Below are positions 8,811 through 22,900 of a DNA stretch of 53,217 nt, piece after piece (position 1 is the first letter of the stretch; each line of letters opens with the position of its first letter). The stretch lies in assembly GCA_028571455.1 (NCBI GenBank), contig JAPVVG010000216.1, positions 1 through 53,217 on the forward strand, given 5' to 3'. The notes beneath the pieces were generated by a model. The model had not been told where the DNA came from. It searched no databases and saw only the letters and a list, made by a program, of their open reading frames with translations. The position numbers and the translations under genes were made by a program. This DNA is from Desulfobacteraceae bacterium. GTDB taxonomy: Bacteria > Desulfobacterota > Desulfobacteria > Desulfobacterales > ETH-SRB1.

Positions 8811-9854
8811 ATGAATAAGCCCTTAACCTATGCCGATGCAGGCGTAGATATTGACAAGGCCAACAACCTTGTTGAGACCATAAAAAAGATTGTAAAACAG
8901 ACGCCTAAAACCGGTGTTATAAGTGAAATAGGAGGTTTTGGAGGGCTTTATTCGCTTAACCTTGCAAATGTGGACAGCCCTGTTCTTGTAAGCTCAACAG
9001 ACGGAGTTGGAACCAAGCTTAAAATAGCATTCATGATGAATAAACATGACACGGTTGGAATCGATCTTGTAGCCATGTCTGTAAACGATATCGCTGTGCA
9101 AGGCGCCAAGCCACTGTTTTTTCTTGATTATTTGTCAATGGGGAAGCTAAACACAGAAATTATCATAGAAATCATCAAGGGAATCGCGGAGGGTTGTAAG
9201 CAGGCGAATTGCGCTTTAATAGGCGGCGAAACAGCGGAAATGCCGGGGTTTTATAAAGCAAATGAATATGACCTGGCAGGTTTTGCTGTCGGCATAGTTG
9301 ATAACAGTAAGATAGTTGACGGATCTGAAATGCATGTCGGTAATAAGGTTATTGGAATAGCGTCAAGCGGTCTTCACAGCAATGGATATTCTTTGGCGCG
9401 GAAGATCTGTTTTGATATTTTGAAGCTGAAAATCGACGATTATGTTCCTGAGATTGGCCGCACAGTAGGTGAAGAGCTTCTTATGCCGACAAAAATATAT
9501 TCGGCAACTACTTATCGTATAAGTAAGGGTTTGCCCATACATGGGTTTGCCCATATTACAGGCGGAGGTATTGAAGACAATCTTCTTCGGATTATACCAA
9601 AAGGATGCAATATTGTGATGTACAAGGAAAGCTGGGATGTGCCCCCTGTGTTTTCTTTTTTGCAGAATGCCGGCAACATATCAGACAAGGAAATGATGCG
9701 TACTTTTAATAATGGAATAGGGATGATAGCGGTTGTGCCGGAAAATGTAGCACAGGAGATGGTGGAGCAGCTTAGCGCTCTGAAAGAGAAAGGCTTTATA
9801 ATAGGGGAAGTTGTTGAAAGAAAAAAATCAGATAGGCGTATCAAGTGGGTTTAG
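8811..9854 (+). CDS. purM: Phosphoribosylformylglycinamidine cyclo-ligase (AIR synthetase)
   Basis: Closes the imidazole ring in purine synthesis: FGAM plus ATP gives aminoimidazole ribonucleotide. The 347-residue length is standard. It has the PurM-family motif STDGVGTKLKIAF (around 62-74), GIDLVAMSVNDIAVQGAKPLFF (83-104, family-specific), GETAEMPGFY and the glycine-rich ITGGGIEDNLLRI towards the C-terminus. The gene is monocistronic in appearance, followed by a short gap before the lptD leader. Confidence 0.96.
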   Translation: MNKPLTYADAGVDIDKANNLVETIKKIVKQTPKTGVISEIGGFGGLYSLNLANVDSPVLVSSTDGVGTKLKIAFMMNKHDTVGIDLVAMSVNDIAVQGAKPLFFLDYLSMGKLNTEIIIEIIKGIAEGCKQANCALIGGETAEMPGFYKANEYDLAGFAVGIVDNSKIVDGSEMHVGNKVIGIASSGLHSNGYSLARKICFDILKLKIDDYVPEIGRTVGEELLMPTKIYSATTYRISKGLPIHGFAHITGGGIEDNLLRIIPKGCNIVMYKESWDVPPVFSFLQNAGNISDKEMMRTFNNGIGMIAVVPENVAQEMVEQLSALKEKGFIIGEVVERKKSDRRIKWV

Positions 9855-9975
9855 GAGAATAGCTTGATATTACGTAAAATCCGTAAATATTTATTAGACT
9901 TCATGAACTGGATAGCAAAAGGTTACAAAGATAAATCCTTTTGCCCGACCTGAAAATTGAAGCCACCCAGCGCCA

Positions 9976-10032
9976 GGAGGCGCAAATAATATGGCTACAT
10001 TCCATGTCTCCGTTATCCAATTGTATTTGTAG
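9976..10032 (+). promoter_or_regulatory. Leader ORF with Shine-Dalgarno upstream of lptD
   Basis: A strong GGAGG (9976-9980) sits 10 bp before an ATG at 9991 that opens a 13-codon ORF (MATFHVSVIQLYL, stop TAG 10030-10032). The best lptD ATG (10037) follows only 4 bases after that stop and has no good ribosome binding site of its own. This spacing fits translational coupling, with ribosomes ending the leader peptide and re-initiating on lptD. The ORF and spacing are seen directly; coupling is inferred. Confidence 0.5.
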
Positions 10033-10036
10033 CGAA

Positions 10037-12352
10037 ATGCATCACAATCCTTCCACATCTTTGCGTTATATTATCCCCTGCCTGTCTCTTATCTTCATCA
10101 TTATGATTGCAACCGCGGTGGTTTCTTTTGCACAGAGCAATGAACGGCTGTTTGATGATGATCCTGCCGAGCCGTGGCATATTACTGCCGATGAAATAAG
10201 CTTTGATAAAAAAACCGATCAACATATCGCAAAAGGAAATGTCGTCATAACCAAGAAGGACAAAAGGCTTACAGCCGATTTTGTTCGTTTTGACCATAAA
10301 ACCATGGAGGTGCTGGCTATCGGCCATGTGATAATGACGGCAGGTGAGGATATACTTGTCGGCGATAAGATGGAGATGGATCTGGAGGCTGAAATCGGAA
10401 CAGTATATAATGGAACAGTATTTATTAAAGAAAACCATTTTTATATAAAAGGGGATAAGATACAAAAAACAGGAAAAGACTCTTATGCCGTCGGCAAAGG
10501 CAGTTTTACAACATGTGATGGCGATTATCCGGCATGGAAAATAACAGGGAGAAACCTGAAGGTTACCGTAGAAGGATATGGCTTCGTTAATCACGCGGCT
10601 CTTTGGGCAAAAAGGGTTCCTGTGTTGTACACGCCCTTTTTGGTTTTTCCTGTAAAGCTAAAGAGACAGTCCGGCCTTTTGCCGCCACAAATAGTATATT
10701 CAAAGCGGAAATGGGAGGAATACATACAGCCTTTTTACTGGGCTATTAACGAAAGTTCGGATGCAACCTTATATTACCACCATATTGGACGCAGGGGAGA
10801 CAAAATAGGTTTTGAATACCGCTATGTTTTAGATGAAAAGTCAAAAGGGACTTTAATGTATGACTTTTTGCAAGACAGGAAGGTAGATAATGGCACGCTG
10901 GAATCGAGCGAAGAATGGGGATATACGGATGTCAGTGGGCTCAGGCCCAATTCCGACCGATACTGGTTCAGGATGAAACATGATCAGGCGCTGCCTTCCG
11001 GTTTTACCGCAAAACTGGACATAGATATTGTCAGCGATCAGGATTACCTGCACGAATTTAAGGACGGATATACGGGGTTTGATACAACCGATAGATATTT
11101 TAACAAAAACTTTGGCCGGGACCTTGACGAGTATGATGATTCGACAAGGGTAAACAGTTTGAGCATAAACAAGAGCTGGTCACAATTCAGCCTTAATGCC
11201 GAAACCCGCTGGTATGATAATGTCATAAACCGTCGCTGGAAGGAAACGGATACAACCATACAGATGCTGCCGGTTGTTGATTTTAGTGCATCCAAGCAGC
11301 AGATATTCGGCACCCCTTTTTATTTTGACCTTGATTCCGAATATACATATTTTTACAGAGAAGATGCTTCAAGGGCTCACCGGATGGATGCGTACCCAAG
11401 ATTGTATTTGCCCTTAAAGTTCAAACACTACCTGTTTTTTGAACCGTCTGTCGGGTTTCGGGAAACAGCCTGGTATTTTGACAAAGAGGAATATAGCTCC
11501 TCTGACAAGGCAACACTTTACAGGGAAATGTATGATATCAAAATAGACCTTTCTTCAAACATTTATAGAATATACAATCTGCAAACAAGCTGGATTAATA
11601 AGATAAAGCATGCAATAACACCACAGGTAATATATCAATATATACCAGGAAAGGATCAAAGCAATAAATATCCCCAGTTTGATGCTATTGATAATATTGC
11701 GAGAACAAACCTTGTAACATATTCTTTGACAAATATTTTTACATCAAAATCGCAGATGCAGAGCACAAAAAAGGACAATCAGGATCAAAGCAACAAAGAT
11801 CAAAGCGACAACTATACCTATAACCAGTTTTGCCGCTTAAAGCTGGAGCAGAGTTATGACATTAACGAAGCAAAAGAGGACAACCCGTCCAATTGGGCAA
11901 ATCAAAAGGAAAAGAGGCCTTTTTCTACAATCTATGGTGAGATAGAGATAGATCCTGTCCAATATGTTTCTGCGCAGGCAGATGCCACATGGTGTCAATA
12001 TGATAGTCTGGTTAAATCACGCAACATTGCGGTAACATTATCCGATAAACGCGGAGACAGGTTCTTTGTTGAACACAGATATACCTATAACTCGAGCGAA
12101 TCCATTTATACAGATATGAGCCTGGTAGTATCAGACCAGCTAAAGGTATATGCTGATTATGAGCGAAATCTTTACGGCAGTCAGGATATAAAAAGAGGCA
12201 TTGGATTTTTGTACAAGGCCCAGTGCTGGTCCATAGATTTTAACTACACACACGAAGATAATGACAGGAAATATGCATTTATAATTAATCTTTACGGGAT
12301 CGGAGAGTTCGGCAGAAACATAGTGGGGCGCATAATGGAAGAGCCGCTGTAA
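10037..12352 (+). CDS. lptD: LPS assembly outer-membrane protein LptD
   Basis: The outer-membrane beta-barrel that, with LptE, inserts LPS into the outer leaflet. From ATG 10037 the protein has 771 residues, with a clear signal peptide (basic start, then the hydrophobic CLSLIFIIMIATAVV, probable cleavage after SFA). An LptA/OstA-like periplasmic domain follows (DEISFDKKTDQHIAKGNVVIT and the TCDGDYPAWKITG region), then the barrel, rich in alternating aromatic strands. KRVPVLYTPFLVFPVK is a typical LptD junction. The frame stays open upstream to 9941, but those residues do not resemble a signal peptide. The presence of lptD, hldE and kdnAB shows a full LPS system. Confidence 0.93.
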   Translation: MHHNPSTSLRYIIPCLSLIFIIMIATAVVSFAQSNERLFDDDPAEPWHITADEISFDKKTDQHIAKGNVVITKKDKRLTADFVRFDHKTMEVLAIGHVIMTAGEDILVGDKMEMDLEAEIGTVYNGTVFIKENHFYIKGDKIQKTGKDSYAVGKGSFTTCDGDYPAWKITGRNLKVTVEGYGFVNHAALWAKRVPVLYTPFLVFPVKLKRQSGLLPPQIVYSKRKWEEYIQPFYWAINESSDATLYYHHIGRRGDKIGFEYRYVLDEKSKGTLMYDFLQDRKVDNGTLESSEEWGYTDVSGLRPNSDRYWFRMKHDQALPSGFTAKLDIDIVSDQDYLHEFKDGYTGFDTTDRYFNKNFGRDLDEYDDSTRVNSLSINKSWSQFSLNAETRWYDNVINRRWKETDTTIQMLPVVDFSASKQQIFGTPFYFDLDSEYTYFYREDASRAHRMDAYPRLYLPLKFKHYLFFEPSVGFRETAWYFDKEEYSSSDKATLYREMYDIKIDLSSNIYRIYNLQTSWINKIKHAITPQVIYQYIPGKDQSNKYPQFDAIDNIARTNLVTYSLTNIFTSKSQMQSTKKDNQDQSNKDQSDNYTYNQFCRLKLEQSYDINEAKEDNPSNWANQKEKRPFSTIYGEIEIDPVQYVSAQADATWCQYDSLVKSRNIAVTLSDKRGDRFFVEHRYTYNSSESIYTDMSLVVSDQLKVYADYERNLYGSQDIKRGIGFLYKAQCWSIDFNYTHEDNDRKYAFIINLYGIGEFGRNIVGRIMEEPL

Positions 12353-12370
12353 CGGAGCTTGGGCTATTAG

Positions 12371-12898
12371 ATGGAAATAAAACAGATTAATCGCCTGTGG
12401 TATGTTCTGCATACGAAAAGCAGGTTCGAGAATGTAGTTAATGACGCTCTGGTCAAAAAATCGTTTGAGGTTTTCCTGCCAAAAATCCTGGTAAAAAGTA
12501 AGCGCCGTGACAGACGGTTAATGATAAGGGCACCTCTTTTCCCTGGTTACCTGTTTTTAAAAACCGTCCTGCAATCCCACGAATATATTGAGATTTTAAA
12601 GACAGGCGGGGCTGTCCGTTTAATCGGCAACAAAGAAGGGCCCATCCCTGTTGCCACCGAGACCATTGAGTCGCTTAAAATTATGGTGGCGGGAGACAAC
12701 AGAGTTTTAACCGGCGCCCGTTTCAAAAAAGGGGACCCTGTTACGGTGGTTTACGGCCCGTTTACAGGGTTGACCGGAACCTTTGTCCGATACAGGGGCA
12801 AAGAGAGAGTCGTCGTTGCTATCGAAGCCCTTAGACAGTTTGCCGCAGTGGATGTGAGCGAAGATGATGTTGAAAAGCTCCCAAAAATATTGTTATAA
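12371..12898 (+). CDS. NusG-family specialised transcription antiterminator (RfaH/UpxY/LoaP-like)
   Basis: A 175-residue NusG paralogue. The NGN domain runs about 8-110, with RLWYVLHTKSRFE and LFPGYLF (56-62) that contact the RNA-polymerase clamp; a KOW domain occupies about 118-152 (FKKGDPVTVVYGPFTGLTGTF). Core nusG normally sits between secE and rplK, which are absent here, so this is probably a specialised paralogue. Such factors usually act on long polysaccharide operons. Here it lies 18 bp after lptD, probably in the same transcript, with no long sugar operon directly downstream. Its target is unknown. Confidence 0.85.
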   Translation: MEIKQINRLWYVLHTKSRFENVVNDALVKKSFEVFLPKILVKSKRRDRRLMIRAPLFPGYLFLKTVLQSHEYIEILKTGGAVRLIGNKEGPIPVATETIESLKIMVAGDNRVLTGARFKKGDPVTVVYGPFTGLTGTFVRYRGKERVVVAIEALRQFAAVDVSEDDVEKLPKILL

Positions 12899-12902
12899 CC
12901 GC

Positions 12903-12931
12903 TTGACTTCTTAACGAGTTTTTGTTTAATA
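12903..12931 (+). promoter_or_regulatory. Possible promoter for the HU gene and holB
   Basis: TTGACT (12903-12908), a 17-bp spacer and TTAATA (12926-12931). This directly precedes the 203-bp repeat element that separates it from the HU start. The match is moderate. Confidence 0.35.
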
Positions 12932-12957
12932 GTCTTATGCTGAAGACATTAAACGGC

Positions 12958-13160
12958 GAGACCTTTGAAAAACGTTCAATTTTGTTCAAGTTCAAGCCTG
13001 CCTGTGCGTTGCACGCAGACAGGGAAGGCGAAAATATGAGCGCTGATGCTTCACTTCGTGTAACCGCAGGAATACATTGAGTATTTTGAGGATTGAAATT
13101 TGAGTCTGATCCGCCAAAGCACTCTGGCGGAGGCAAAAGGGAGCGTTTTGCAAAGGTCTC
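12958..13160. repeat. MITE-like element with GAGACCTTTG termini
   Basis: A 203-bp stretch bounded by inverted ends: GAGACCTTTGAAAAACG on the left and, on the opposite strand of the right end, GAGACCTTTGCAAAACGCTC. Inside are two hairpins: one around the TGCGTTGCACGCA region and one with TCCGCCA...TGGCGGA arms (13107-13128). A second copy of the termini bounds 26878-26998. There is no transposase, so if mobile it would be non-autonomous. Confidence 0.65.
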
Positions 13161-13188
13161 ACGGCAGGTATTGCAAAAAGGAGGGTAT

Positions 13189-13464
13189 ATGAATAAACTG
13201 GAGATTATTTCCGCCTTAAAAACCGAGGCTAATATCTCAAAATCGGATGCCACAAGGGTGGTTCAAATATTTTTTGATTCTATGCAGGATGCCCTGGTGC
13301 AGGGAGAAAGGGTTGAAATTCGCGGGCTGAGCAGCTTTTTTGTAAAAGAGTACAAGGCATATACCGGCAGAAATCCAAAGACAGGTGAAAAGGTTCTGAT
13401 AAAGCCCAAAAAGCTCCCGTTTTTTAAGGCCGGAAAAGAATTGAAAGACAGGGTAGATAATTAA
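13189..13464 (+). CDS. HU/IHF-family DNA-binding protein
   Basis: A 91-residue nucleoid protein from ATG 13189, which has a perfect AAAAGGAGG seven bases upstream; the longer frame from 13093 runs through repeat DNA and is not used. The fold is standard: N-terminal helices (MNKLEIISALKTEANISKSDATRVVQIFFD), then the beta-arm region RVEIRGLSSFFVKEYKAYTGRNPKTGE, where the NP pair is at the DNA-intercalating arm tip, and the C-terminal PFFKAGKELKDRV. HU, IHF-alpha and IHF-beta types cannot be separated securely by eye; RGLSSFFVKEYKA is somewhat IHF-like. Confidence 0.9.
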   Translation: MNKLEIISALKTEANISKSDATRVVQIFFDSMQDALVQGERVEIRGLSSFFVKEYKAYTGRNPKTGEKVLIKPKKLPFFKAGKELKDRVDN

Positions 13465-13468
13465 ATTT

Positions 13469-14515
13469 GTGTCCAAATTTGCGGTAATAATAGATCAAAA
13501 AAAGCCGATACAACTTTTAACTGCCTTTTTACAACACGGTACTATTCCTAACGCCCTTCTTTTTACAGGCATGGAAGGGGTTGGCAAACGCACTACAGCC
13601 ATGATGTTTGCCATGGCATGTAACTGTCTGAGCAAAGAGCCATGGAGCTTTTTTCAGGGCAAAAACCAGGCAACAAAAGACCGGACCTGTTATTGCAAAG
13701 CATGTGTGAAAATCCGATCAGGAAATCATCCTGATATCATACAGGTTAAACCGTCAGGCGCCTATATCAAGATCGCTCAAATACGTTCTTTGCGTGATAT
13801 TCTTGCCATGAAACCTTACGAGGCAAGGATGCGTGTTGTAATAATATCAGATGCCAGGGCAATGAACCCTTCGGCCGGCAATGCGCTGCTCAAGGTTCTT
13901 GAGGAACCACCTGGTCGGACCATTCTGATACTTACCACCATACAGTCGTCTGATCTCCTCCCCACAATTGTTTCACGCTGTCAGCATATCAGATTTAACC
14001 CAATTTCCTGCAAGAGCCTGGAAGATATTCTGGTTGACAAAGAGGGGCTTGATTATGATGATGCAAAAATAATTGCGACTCTGGCAAAAGGGAGTTTGTC
14101 TAAAGCCCTTTCAATGGTTAAGCCTGACAACCGTGTAAGCTGGATAAACCGGCGCAGTTGGCTTATAAAAACTTTAAGCCTTGATATGCCCGGCCAACTG
14201 TCAAGACAACCGGTCGTTTCTTTTTTGGCTTTTGCAGCAGAGTTATCAAAAAACAAGGAAACCCTGCAAGATTCTCTGGATGTGATTAAATCCTGGCTGA
14301 GAGACGTTATTGTATATAAACACTGTCCCGAGAAAATTATAAACAAGGATTTGATTGACAACATTCAACATGCTTCACAAAAACTTGCGACAAGAGAGCT
14401 GATAGCAAAAATTGAAGCTATCCGGACAGCACAGAAAGGGATTAAGGCCGGCGCTAATTTAAGGTTGACTTTAGAAGCGATGGTAATGCAGCTTGCGTAT
14501 GAACCACAAAATTGA
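13469..14515 (+). CDS. holB: DNA polymerase III delta-prime subunit
   Basis: The clamp-loader stator subunit. The 348-residue protein starts at a GTG 4 bp after the HU gene stop. The Walker A-like GMEGVGKRTT (34-43) is present. Zinc-ligand candidates are C53 and the CYCKAC cluster (C74, C76, C79). The conserved sensor region NPSAGNALLKVLEEPPGRTILILTT is intact. The C-terminal helical collar extends past residue 230. Tight spacing suggests co-expression with the HU gene. DnaX would be longer, and this length fits holB. Confidence 0.9.
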   Translation: MSKFAVIIDQKKPIQLLTAFLQHGTIPNALLFTGMEGVGKRTTAMMFAMACNCLSKEPWSFFQGKNQATKDRTCYCKACVKIRSGNHPDIIQVKPSGAYIKIAQIRSLRDILAMKPYEARMRVVIISDARAMNPSAGNALLKVLEEPPGRTILILTTIQSSDLLPTIVSRCQHIRFNPISCKSLEDILVDKEGLDYDDAKIIATLAKGSLSKALSMVKPDNRVSWINRRSWLIKTLSLDMPGQLSRQPVVSFLAFAAELSKNKETLQDSLDVIKSWLRDVIVYKHCPEKIINKDLIDNIQHASQKLATRELIAKIEAIRTAQKGIKAGANLRLTLEAMVMQLAYEPQN

Positions 14516-14553
14516 ATAACAGAAATTTATAAACTCAAAACACCTGAAATTAC

Positions 14554-14665
14554 AGTTAGTGATTTTTAGCCTTTAGCAGTTAGCCTTTAGCAGTTAGCCT
14601 TTAGCTTAGTGATCGGTTCAAGGTTCAATGGCTAAGAGCTAACCGCTAATGGCTAATAGCTTTTT
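14554..14665. repeat. TTAGCAG word array, inverted arms
   Basis: The left arm has several TTAGCCT/TTAGCAG heptamers; the right arm (14631-14660) has the complementary GCTAAGAGC, GCTAACC and GCTAATGG forms, so the two can fold back. GGTTCAAGGTTCAATGG sits at the centre. The same family recurs at 27591-27736 and 38763-38893. Confidence 0.8.
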
Positions 14666-14744
14666 CATAAATGTTCACATTAGGTAAATAAGTTTAAAAC
14701 TATTGCCAGTATTGAAAAAAATACTTTTCGGACAGGCGCTAATT

Positions 14745-15539
14745 ATGGCAAAGATTGTAAGGGTAAGATTTAAGTCTTTTGGCAAGGCTTACGATTTTGA
14801 CAGCGGCGCATTTGTGCTTAGCTGCGGAGATCATGTGATTGTAGAAACAGAGCAGGACCTTTGTTTTGGAACGGTTGCGGCGCCTCCCGCGTTGCGTGAT
14901 GAACGGTTATCGGCCAGGCCGCTTAAAAAGGTGTTTCGTCTGGCTAATGAAAAAGATTTCAAGCAGCGAGAGAAAAACCTTGAAAAAGAAAAATCGGCCC
15001 GAGCATTCTGCATTAAATGCGTCAATGAGCTAAAGCTGAAGATGAATCTGTTTGTTGTTGAAAGCTCCTTTGATGGCAGCAAACTAACCTTTTTTTTCAC
15101 GGCTGAGGGTCGTGTCGACTTTCGTCAACTCGTTAAAATGCTGGTCAACCAGTTAGGGGTCAGGATTGAGATGAGACAGGTTGGAATACGCAATCAGGCC
15201 AAGATGACCGGCGGCATTGGAAGATGTGGACGACCAGTCTGTTGCTCCTTGTTCATGAATGCGTTTGAGCCGGTTTCCATACGTATGGCAAAGGACCAGA
15301 ATCTGTCGCTTAATCCAACAAAAATTTCCGGCCTGTGCGGCCGGCTGATGTGCTGTCTTGCATATGAATATGAAACATACAGGGAGCTTAAGAAAAGGTT
15401 TCCAAAGATTGGAAAAATAGTGAAAACTGCAAGCGGAAAGGGCAAGGTGATGCGACACAACGTAATACGCAATCGTTTGACAATACAGATGGATGAGGGT
15501 CGGGAGATAGAATTGGCGTTAGATGATATTATAACCTAA
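14745..15539 (+). CDS. ricT: RicT/YaaT-like PSP1-domain protein
   Basis: A 264-residue PSP1 C-terminal domain protein. In Bacillus the homologue RicT (YaaT) acts with RicA and RicF, carries Fe-S clusters and affects RNase Y-dependent RNA processing; the role in Gram-negatives is unclear. The sequence has MAKIVRVRFKSFGKAYDFD at the N-terminus and two cysteine patches: GGIGRCGRPVCCS (C161, C166, C167) and KISGLCGRLMCCLAYE (C198, C203, C204). I chose ATG 14745 because it matches the family start; a TTG at 14703 is less likely. It is followed by metG after a 175-bp spacer, an order common in Desulfobacterota. Confidence 0.87.
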   Translation: MAKIVRVRFKSFGKAYDFDSGAFVLSCGDHVIVETEQDLCFGTVAAPPALRDERLSARPLKKVFRLANEKDFKQREKNLEKEKSARAFCIKCVNELKLKMNLFVVESSFDGSKLTFFFTAEGRVDFRQLVKMLVNQLGVRIEMRQVGIRNQAKMTGGIGRCGRPVCCSLFMNAFEPVSIRMAKDQNLSLNPTKISGLCGRLMCCLAYEYETYRELKKRFPKIGKIVKTASGKGKVMRHNVIRNRLTIQMDEGREIELALDDIIT

Positions 15540-15714
15540 ATTGAGCGATTTTTTACTCGATCTGCGCCGATCTCTTGCGCATAAAGGCTTTACAAAAATC
15601 CTCAACATATCCATGGGTATGCCTGCGGTTTTTGCAAATCCTTATGCATCAAGATTTCAACACATATCTTCGCAAAAAATTGCTTAACTTAGGTATAAAG
15701 GAACAGGAGAGAAA

Positions 15715-19926
<4,212 letters not shown>

Positions 19927-19976
19927 GTGACTACTCAGGTGAATAGACTGAAGGCTGAAGGCTTTTAGGGGAGCGT

Positions 19977-22900
19977 ATGCTGTCAACGAAAATCCAAACA
20001 ATTATTTCCAGAGGAATCAAGAGGTTAGGGTTGTGGAAAGCAAATAACAGCTTGATTCCTAACATATATTTTGGAAGGCACATAGCCTGTGTTCCGGACA
20101 ATTCGGTTGTCTTTTTTCCGTGCAGTGAAAATATTCTTTTTTGTGGATTTGCAGGAATTGTTTCCTTTAAAAACAGCAAACAGACGGGCGGTTGTGTTGA
20201 CATAGCCCTGCTGGAGGATATGGTCAAAAGGGTTGAATCTTGCGGTTACGACAATTGCATAAAAAACCAATATGTTCTTGATGCAGATTATCTTGGCGGC
20301 AAAAAACATATCACTTCCCTGGTAAAGTCGGTTAAGTCGTTAAAGGAACCGGATCTATTTTATGATATATTCATAAACAAATCGATTCAAGACAGCCTTT
20401 CCAAACTTGCCGATCAGTTTTCATGTGTTATTGATGCGGAGTCAAAAGCGCTTGCAGAAAATATGGGATACCTTGATTCCGGCGCGGTAAATATTATGTC
20501 CCGGAGCATCGAGAGCCTCAGGGATATTGAATGGTGCATTACAAGGGAGATAACAGGGAACATACGAAAAATAAAAAAGTTGATTCCTGTTACTGCCGAG
20601 CCTCCTGCTGTTTCCTCTTTCATTGTCTTTAAAAAAATAAATGCCGTTTTAAACAGCACAGATCGTCTCGAGGTAAGAGGACGGGACTCGGCAGGTGTTT
20701 CTTTGTTGTTTATTCTTGGCGGAAATGAATTTAAACGTTTTAATGAAGAAATCGGCAAAGCAGGTCTATATGACCGGCTTAGAGAGCGATCTGATCATAA
20801 GGTTCTTCTCAACAACAGTATCAGCATACACGAGAGTGTCACTGCAGACGGAAACAAAAAGGCGGCAATCGCTTTTACATATAAGATTGCCGCTGAAATA
20901 GGCAACCTCGGAGATAATGTTAAATTTTTACGCGGGCAGGTCGCAGGCGATTTGATTTTGCATAAACTGATATCTTTTTCCCACTTATATCATACTGTTT
21001 CGGCACATACCCGCTGGGCTTCGATGGGCGTTATCAGCGAGCCCAACTGTCATCCGGTAGATAATAGAACTTTAAACAACTCTGGGGAAGAAAGGGGCAT
21101 AATCCATGTCTGTTTTAACGGTGATATAGACAATTATATGGATCTGAAAAGCAAATATGAAGCCGAGGCCGGTTTAATACATAAAGAGATTACAACCGAC
21201 ACCAAGATCATACCGCTTTGGATAGACAGATATATTCAGCAGGGCTTTGATGTGGAAGAGTCGTTCCGTCTTGCTGCCTGCGATTTCGAGGGTTCTCATG
21301 CCATATGCATGCATACAGACCTTGCCCCAGGCAAGCTTTTTCTTGCGCAAAAGGGAAGCGGCCAGACCATATTTATAGGCATGGCAAACGATTTCTACAT
21401 GCCTACATCAGAGGCATATGGATTTATTGAGGAGACCTCTAATTATATTAAGATGAACGAAAGAAAGGAAACAGATAGTGTAAACAGCAAAACAAGCGGT
21501 CAAATCATTATCTTAGATCAGGCATCTGCCGGGGGCTTAGGCGGTATAAAGGCGATGTTTTATGACGGCACACAGGTTGAACTTGAAGAAAAGGACATAA
21601 AACACAGCGATATTACATCAAGAGACATAGACCGCCAGGGTTTTCCTCATTATTTTTTAAAAGAAATTATGGAATCTCCGGATTCTGTGGAAAAAACCCT
21701 TCAGAATCGCTGGAAAATAAAAGACAGGGATAGCAAAATCTATGAAATAATACTTGAAGAAAGCGTCTTGTCGCAATCAATACAAAAAGCGCTGGTAAAT
21801 AACAAAATAAAGCGAATCTTTTTCGTAGGTCAGGGCACCGCAGGGGTAGCAGCGATGGTATGCGCCGACATCCTGAATTACTACCTGGAAGACCTGACTC
21901 TGCTTGTCAGTGCCATGAAAGCATCTGAGCTAAGCGGGTTTAAGCTTAATGATCATACCAATGCAGCCGGCATGGAAGATACTCTTGTTGTCGCTATAAC
22001 CCAATCAGGAACAACAACAGACACAAATTGCGCCATGGATATGGTGAAACAGCGCGGCGCCCACACCCTTGCCATCGTAAACAGGAGGGATTCGGATATA
22101 ACTTTCAAGGTGGACGGCGTGATGTACACCAGCACCGGCAGGGACATTGAGATGTCTGTTGCCTCAACAAAGGCATTCTATTCACAGATAGTAGCCGGCG
22201 CCATTTTAGGCCTTTATATTGCTTCCCTGAAAGGACGCAGAAATGACGCATTTGTCACAGAGGAGATAAAACAATTAACAACGCTTCCTTCGTGTATGAG
22301 AGCGATCCTTGCCATGAGAGAGCAAATCGGCATGTCTGCACAAAGGCTTGCCGTGAAGAAAACGCACTGGGCGGTCGTAGGCAGCGGTCCCAACAAGGCC
22401 GCGGCAGATGAAGTCAGGATAAAATTGAGCGAACTTTGCTATAAGACCATTTCATCCGATTTTGTTGAGGACAAAAAACACATCGATCTTTCCTCGGAAC
22501 CGCTGATTATTATTTGCGCAGCAGGGACAGGGGTGAGCGTGCTTGGCGATATCGTGAAGGATGCTGCAATATTCCAGTCGCACAAGGCAACTTCCGTAGT
22601 AATAGCTGACGAGGGCGAAAACAGATTTGATAACTATGCCGCCGATGTTTTCCATGTTCCAAGGGTTAACAGCCATCTTGCGCCGATTGTAAACACCCTG
22701 GTCGGACATATATGGGGTTATTATGCTGCTCTTGCCATCAATGAAGGCTCAAGATTCATGTATAATTTTAATACGGAGATACAAAGCCTGATAGATGATC
22801 ATACGGCAAAAGGGATGGATGTTTACGAGGTAATACTTGAAAAATCATTTAGAGAGAGAATTGCGCAGTTCTACACTGAATTTAGAAAAAAACTGCAAAA

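Noticed and set aside
10013-10594. 193-residue minus-strand ORF
   Set aside because: Antisense to the LptD signal peptide and OstA-like domain; cysteine- and histidine-rich composition unlike a real protein.
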